The translations under genes were made by a program, and so were the position numbers. A stretch of DNA of 64,000 nucleotides from Chryseobacterium jejuense (GTDB lineage: Bacteria > Bacteroidota > Bacteroidia > Flavobacteriales > Weeksellaceae). The DNA is taken from NCBI RefSeq assembly GCF_017877355.1, contig NZ_JAGIPR010000001.1, positions 62,001 through 126,000 on the forward strand, given 5' to 3'. The notes under the pieces were generated by a model. That model searched no databases. It saw only the letters and a list, made by a program, of their open reading frames with translations, and was not told the DNA's origin. Within the stretch, counting starts at the first letter, position 1; each line of letters starts with the position of its first letter. Positions 60,274 through 64,000 of this stretch are shown piece after piece.

Positions 60274-62907
60274 ATGAAAAGAATTGTATTAATCCTATGT
60301 GCAACACTGGCAGCACCTTTATTCTTTGCCCAGAGCCATTACAAATATCCGTTCAGAAATCCGGATCTTCCGGTTAATGAAAGAATAGAGAACCTTCTTT
60401 CTTTATTGACAACAGAAGAAAAGATAGGAATGATGATGGATAATTCCCAGGCAGTTCCCCGTCTGGAAATTCCAGCCTACGGATGGTGGAATGAAGCACT
60501 TCACGGGGTGGCAAGAGCAGGAACAGCTACTGTTTTTCCACAGGCGATCGGGATGGCTGCCACATGGGATGTTCCGGAGCATTTTAAAACTTTTGAAATG
60601 ATCTCTGATGAAGCACGGGCAAAATACAACAGATCTTTTGATGAAGCTCTGAAAACAGGACGATACGAAGGATTGACCTTCTGGACACCCAATATCAATA
60701 TTTTCCGTGACCCAAGATGGGGAAGAGGCCAGGAAACCTATGGTGAAGACCCTTATCTGACCTCTGTTCTGGGTGTTGCTGCAGTAAAAGGTCTGCAGGG
60801 AAACGACCCGAAATATTTTAAAACCCACGCTTGCGCCAAACATTTTGCAGTACACAGCGGACCGGAATGGAACCGCCATTCCTACAATGCAGAAATTTCA
60901 AAAAGAGATCTGTATGAGACCTATCTGCCAGCTTTTAAAGCGTTGGTTCAGGAAGGTAATGTAAGAGAAGTAATGTGTGCCTACAATGCTTTTGACGGGC
61001 AGCCATGTTGTGCAAATAATACTTTACTTATTGAAATTCTCCGTGGAAAATGGAAGTATGACGGAATGGTTGTCTCAGACTGCTGGGCACTGGCTGATTT
61101 CTTCCAGAAAAAATACCACGGTACTCATCCTGACGAAAAAACAACCGTAGCAGATGCCCTGAAACATTCCACAGATCTGGAATGCGGAGATACCTATAAC
61201 AATTTAACCAAATCCCTTGCAAGCGGGCTGATTACCGAAAAAGATATCGATGCGTCGATGCGCCGGATCCTGAAAGGCTGGTTTGAGCTGGGAATGCTTG
61301 ATCCGAAATCTTCCGTTCACTGGAATACCATTCCTTATTCTGTAGTCGATTCTGAAAATCATAAAAAACAGGCACTGAAAATGGCACAAAAATCAATTGT
61401 GCTGATGAAAAACGAAAAGAATGTTCTGCCTCTCAGCAGAAATATTAAAAAAATAGCCGTTGTAGGCCCGAATGCTGATGACGGATTGATGCAGTTAGGA
61501 AACTATAACGGAACCCCTTCTTCAATTGTAACGATTTTAGACGGAATCAAAGCCAAATTCCCGAATGCAGAGATTATTTACGAAAAAGGAAGTGAAGTGG
61601 CAGATCCTTCATCCAGAACATCTCTCTATCAGAGTTTTATCAGTCAGAAAAACGGTGCGAAGGGAATGAAAGTAGAGTTTTTCAATAACAATGAATTCAA
61701 AGGCCAGCCGGCAAACACTTCCGTGAATTCCACTGCAATCAGCTACAACAGCTTTGGCGGGACCCAGCTTGCACCCAATGTAGGGAGGGAAAATACTTCA
61801 GCTATCATTTCAGGTGTTTTCAAGAGTACTTATACAGGTAATGTCGTGTTTTCTGCTTCCACCTCTGATATCTATACGCTTTTTGTGGACGGAAAAGAAA
61901 TCGCGACAAGAAAAGGACCTGATGCTAGACATCCTTCAGAGTTTCCTGTAAAAATGGAAAAAGGAAAAGAATACCAGGTAGAGCTGCACCATACACAAAA
62001 AGGAAAATATGTGAGCATCAGCTTTGAAGTCTACAGAAAAGATCCTGTTAATTTTGCTTCGGTCAGAGAAAAGGTGAAAAATGCAGACGTTATCGTCTTC
62101 GCAGGCGGACTTTCTCCAAGTCTGGAAGGTGAAGAGATGATGGTCAATGCAGAAGGCTTCAAAGGAGGTGATAAAACTTCGATTGCTCTTCCTAAAGTTC
62201 AGAGAGACCTGTTGACGGAGCTTAGAAAAGACGGAAAACCTGTTGTTTTTGTTCTTTGTACAGGAAGTGCACTGGGACTGGATCAGGATGAGAAAAATTA
62301 TGATGCCTTACTGAATGCCTGGTATGGCGGACAATCTGGAGGAACTGCCGTAGCAGATGTGTTGGCAGGCGATTATAATCCTTCCGGAAAATTACCCGTT
62401 ACCTTTTATAAAAATATTGAACAGCTGGACAATTCCCTTTCAAAGACAAGCAAACACCAGGGATTTGAGAATTATGATATGCAGGGAAGAACGTACCGTT
62501 ATATGAAGGAAAAACCTCTTTATCCATTCGGACACGGTCTGAGTTATTCAAAATTTGTTTACGGAGATTCAAAACTGAGCAAAAATACAATCAGTACCAG
62601 CGAAAATGTGACGATCACAATTCCTGTAACCAATATTTCAGAAAGGGATGGTGAAGAAGTCGTTCAGGCCTATATCAAAAGAAATAATGATTCCAAGGCA
62701 CCGGTAAAAACATTAAGAGCTTTTGAAAGAGCTTTAATCAAATCTAAAGAAACAAAAAATATTCAGCTGACACTTTCCAATGACTCATTTGCATTCTATG
62801 ATGAAAAAGCAGATGATTTGGTTTCAAAGCCAGGCGATTATACCATTTTTTACGGAGGAACTTCTGATGATGCAGGGTTGAAAAGTATTCCGTTAACAGT
62901 AAAATAA
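60274..62907 (+). CDS. GH3 beta-xylosidase/beta-glucosidase with PA14 insertion
   Basis: The 877-residue enzyme is started at ATG 60274, giving the signal peptide MKRIVLILCATLAAPLFFAQ. The frame from the GTG at 60187 would add 29 unlikely residues. The GH3 N-terminal barrel has WWNEALHGVAR, FRDPRWGRGQETYGEDP, KHFAVHSGPEWNRH and the nucleophile Asp269 in MVVSDCWALADFF. The alpha/beta sandwich domain is interrupted by a PA14 domain (about 463-595), and EGEEM after it carries the likely acid/base Glu. An FN3-like domain ends the protein. SDCWA and the WWNEALHG start are typical of xylosidase-type (Xyl3A/BXL) GH3. It completes backbone breakdown to xylose. Confidence 0.9.
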   Translation: MKRIVLILCATLAAPLFFAQSHYKYPFRNPDLPVNERIENLLSLLTTEEKIGMMMDNSQAVPRLEIPAYGWWNEALHGVARAGTATVFPQAIGMAATWDVPEHFKTFEMISDEARAKYNRSFDEALKTGRYEGLTFWTPNINIFRDPRWGRGQETYGEDPYLTSVLGVAAVKGLQGNDPKYFKTHACAKHFAVHSGPEWNRHSYNAEISKRDLYETYLPAFKALVQEGNVREVMCAYNAFDGQPCCANNTLLIEILRGKWKYDGMVVSDCWALADFFQKKYHGTHPDEKTTVADALKHSTDLECGDTYNNLTKSLASGLITEKDIDASMRRILKGWFELGMLDPKSSVHWNTIPYSVVDSENHKKQALKMAQKSIVLMKNEKNVLPLSRNIKKIAVVGPNADDGLMQLGNYNGTPSSIVTILDGIKAKFPNAEIIYEKGSEVADPSSRTSLYQSFISQKNGAKGMKVEFFNNNEFKGQPANTSVNSTAISYNSFGGTQLAPNVGRENTSAIISGVFKSTYTGNVVFSASTSDIYTLFVDGKEIATRKGPDARHPSEFPVKMEKGKEYQVELHHTQKGKYVSISFEVYRKDPVNFASVREKVKNADVIVFAGGLSPSLEGEEMMVNAEGFKGGDKTSIALPKVQRDLLTELRKDGKPVVFVLCTGSALGLDQDEKNYDALLNAWYGGQSGGTAVADVLAGDYNPSGKLPVTFYKNIEQLDNSLSKTSKHQGFENYDMQGRTYRYMKEKPLYPFGHGLSYSKFVYGDSKLSKNTISTSENVTITIPVTNISERDGEEVVQAYIKRNNDSKAPVKTLRAFERALIKSKETKNIQLTLSNDSFAFYDEKADDLVSKPGDYTIFYGGTSDDAGLKSIPLTVK

Positions 62908-62969
62908 AAATTGATTCGGAACAATTGAAACCATTGCAAGCCTACAGTAGCTTTCAAAATATATGATCT

Positions 62970-64000
62970 ATGACAACAAAAAATAAAATATTTTCCATTG
63001 CGATTTCCCTTAGTGCTGCTTTTCTTTCGGCTCAGAATAATACGGTCCGTACTTTTAATCTTGATCTGAAAGAAAGCCCAGCACCTATTAAAATACAACC
63101 CACCATGTACGGGATTTTCTTTGAAGACATCAATTTTGCAGCAGACGGAGGAATATATGCCGAACTGATTAAAAACCGAAGTTTTGAATTTGACGAACCT
63201 TTTACAGGATGGAAGCAACCCAACACAAAAACGCTTTCTCCTAACCTGGATTCCGGATTTCTGACCATTTATTCCGATCCTTCTAAAACCAATAAAAATT
63301 ACGCGAGAATTACCGTTCTTAATAATAAAAATTATCTTTTGGAGAATGAAGGTTTCAGGGGAATAGGGCTTCATCAGGGAGAGCAATATGATTTCAGTTT
63401 TGATCTGGAGAATGTTTCAGGAAATATTTCAGCGGTCAATGCAAGCCTTGTTGATGAAAACGGAAAGGAAATTACTTCCGCGTCTACCCTTGTAAGAGGA
63501 AAGGGATGGCAGAAATATACATCAGTTTTCAAATCTCTTCAAACCGTTGAAAAAGCAAAACTGCGTATCACATTTACCGGAAAAGGAATTGTGAATATGG
63601 ATATGATCTCACTTTTTCCTCAGGATACCTGGAAAGGCAGAAAAGGAGGCTTACGTAAGGATTTGGTTCAGAAACTAAATGATTTGCAGCCCGGATTTTT
63701 GCGGTTTCCGGGCGGCTGTATTGTAGAAGGAAGAACTTTGGCTGAACGGTATCAGTGGAAAAAAACAGTAGGAAATGTGGCAGACCGGGAATATCTTATT
63801 AACAAATGGAGTACAGGATTTCCGCATCGTCTTACACCGGATTACGGACAGTCTTTTGGATTAGGATTTTATGAATATTTCCAGCTTTCCGAAGATCTGG
63901 GTGCAGAGCCCGTTCCTATTCTGAGCTGTGGAATGGCATGCCAGTTCAATACTGCAGAACTGGTGAAAATGGAAGACCTTGATCCTTATGTTCAGGATGC
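62970..64000 (+). CDS. GH51 alpha-L-arabinofuranosidase (3' end outside the window)
   Basis: The frame is open from ATG 62970 to the window edge (343 codons). It has a signal peptide (MTTKNKIFSIAISLSAAFLS, then AQ), the start PTMYGIFFEDINFAADGGIYAELIKNRSFE typical of GH51, a CBM-like insertion (residues about 110-215), and then LQPGFLRFPGGCIVEGRTL and EYFQLSEDLGAEPVPILSCGMACQ of the catalytic barrel. GH51 enzymes remove alpha-L-arabinofuranosyl units from arabinoxylan. The catalytic Glu pair lies beyond the edge. It is 62 bp after the GH3 gene and probably co-transcribed. Confidence 0.9.
   Translation, partial: MTTKNKIFSIAISLSAAFLSAQNNTVRTFNLDLKESPAPIKIQPTMYGIFFEDINFAADGGIYAELIKNRSFEFDEPFTGWKQPNTKTLSPNLDSGFLTIYSDPSKTNKNYARITVLNNKNYLLENEGFRGIGLHQGEQYDFSFDLENVSGNISAVNASLVDENGKEITSASTLVRGKGWQKYTSVFKSLQTVEKAKLRITFTGKGIVNMDMISLFPQDTWKGRKGGLRKDLVQKLNDLQPGFLRFPGGCIVEGRTLAERYQWKKTVGNVADREYLINKWSTGFPHRLTPDYGQSFGLGFYEYFQLSEDLGAEPVPILSCGMACQFNTAELVKMEDLDPYVQD

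Overview
The window looks like a chromosomal stretch of a low-GC Bacteroidota of the Flavobacteriia, most like Chryseobacterium. The signs are a SusC/SusD pair, a type IX secretion (T9SS) C-terminal sorting domain, AraC-type regulators fused to TPR or multi-TM sensors, DUF2911 and GH97/GH115 families, AT-rich leaders without Shine-Dalgarno sequences, and promoters of the Bacteroidetes TTG-N18-TAnnTTTG kind (a good example lies at 4748-4776). No tRNA, rRNA, CRISPR array or complete insertion sequence was seen.

1-4.8 kb is a loose, AT-rich accessory region. It holds a small secreted protein, a TPR/AraC membrane regulator with a nested inverted repeat in front of it, a decayed HxlR-type regulator with two frameshifts and a nonsense codon, and an orphan ORF. 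4.8-9.7 kb holds a secreted PIG-L/LmbE deacetylase, an unlisted 34-residue membrane peptide and a sodium:solute symporter, joined by overlapping start and stop codons, followed by a DUF2911 protein. 9.7-12.4 kb, on the minus strand, holds a serine hydrolase and an AraC-type regulator. 12.4-13.5 kb is mostly non-coding with a possible gene remnant.

13.5-25.9 kb is a co-directional cluster of twelve genes. It encodes two alpha/beta hydrolases, a MaoC-like hydratase, a cysteine hydrolase, an alginate-export-type porin, a secreted stand-alone M17 N-terminal domain, a YtcJ-type amidohydrolase with a Cys/His-rich tail, DoxX, Dps and DUF1275 proteins, and a TPR histidine kinase followed by a sigma-54-activating response regulator. 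A TMEM175-like channel and a second sigma-54 activator of the minus strand follow. Its substrate is unknown. It is the part of the window most likely to be an undescribed pathway.

28.7-64 kb, running off the right edge, is a glucuronoarabinoxylan utilization locus. A NUDIX-type regulator and xylBA are followed by susCD, then a complete glucuronate route (uxaC, mannonate oxidoreductase, uxuA, kdgK, kdgA) with a hexuronate MFS importer, then GH95, three GH43, a CE1-like esterase, GH97, GH115, T9SS-exported GH30, GH3 and a truncated GH51. The logic is outside-in. The T9SS GH30 enzyme cuts xylan outside the cell and SusCD imports oligosaccharides. GH115, GH43, GH51, GH95, GH97 and the esterase strip side chains, GH3/GH43 release xylose, and xylose and glucuronate go to xylulose-5-phosphate and to pyruvate plus glyceraldehyde-3-phosphate. 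RNA hairpins after susD and after the mannonate oxidoreductase gene probably set different expression levels along the locus. A MITE-like palindromic element lies between the GH30 and GH3 genes, and a related fragment lies between two GH43 genes.
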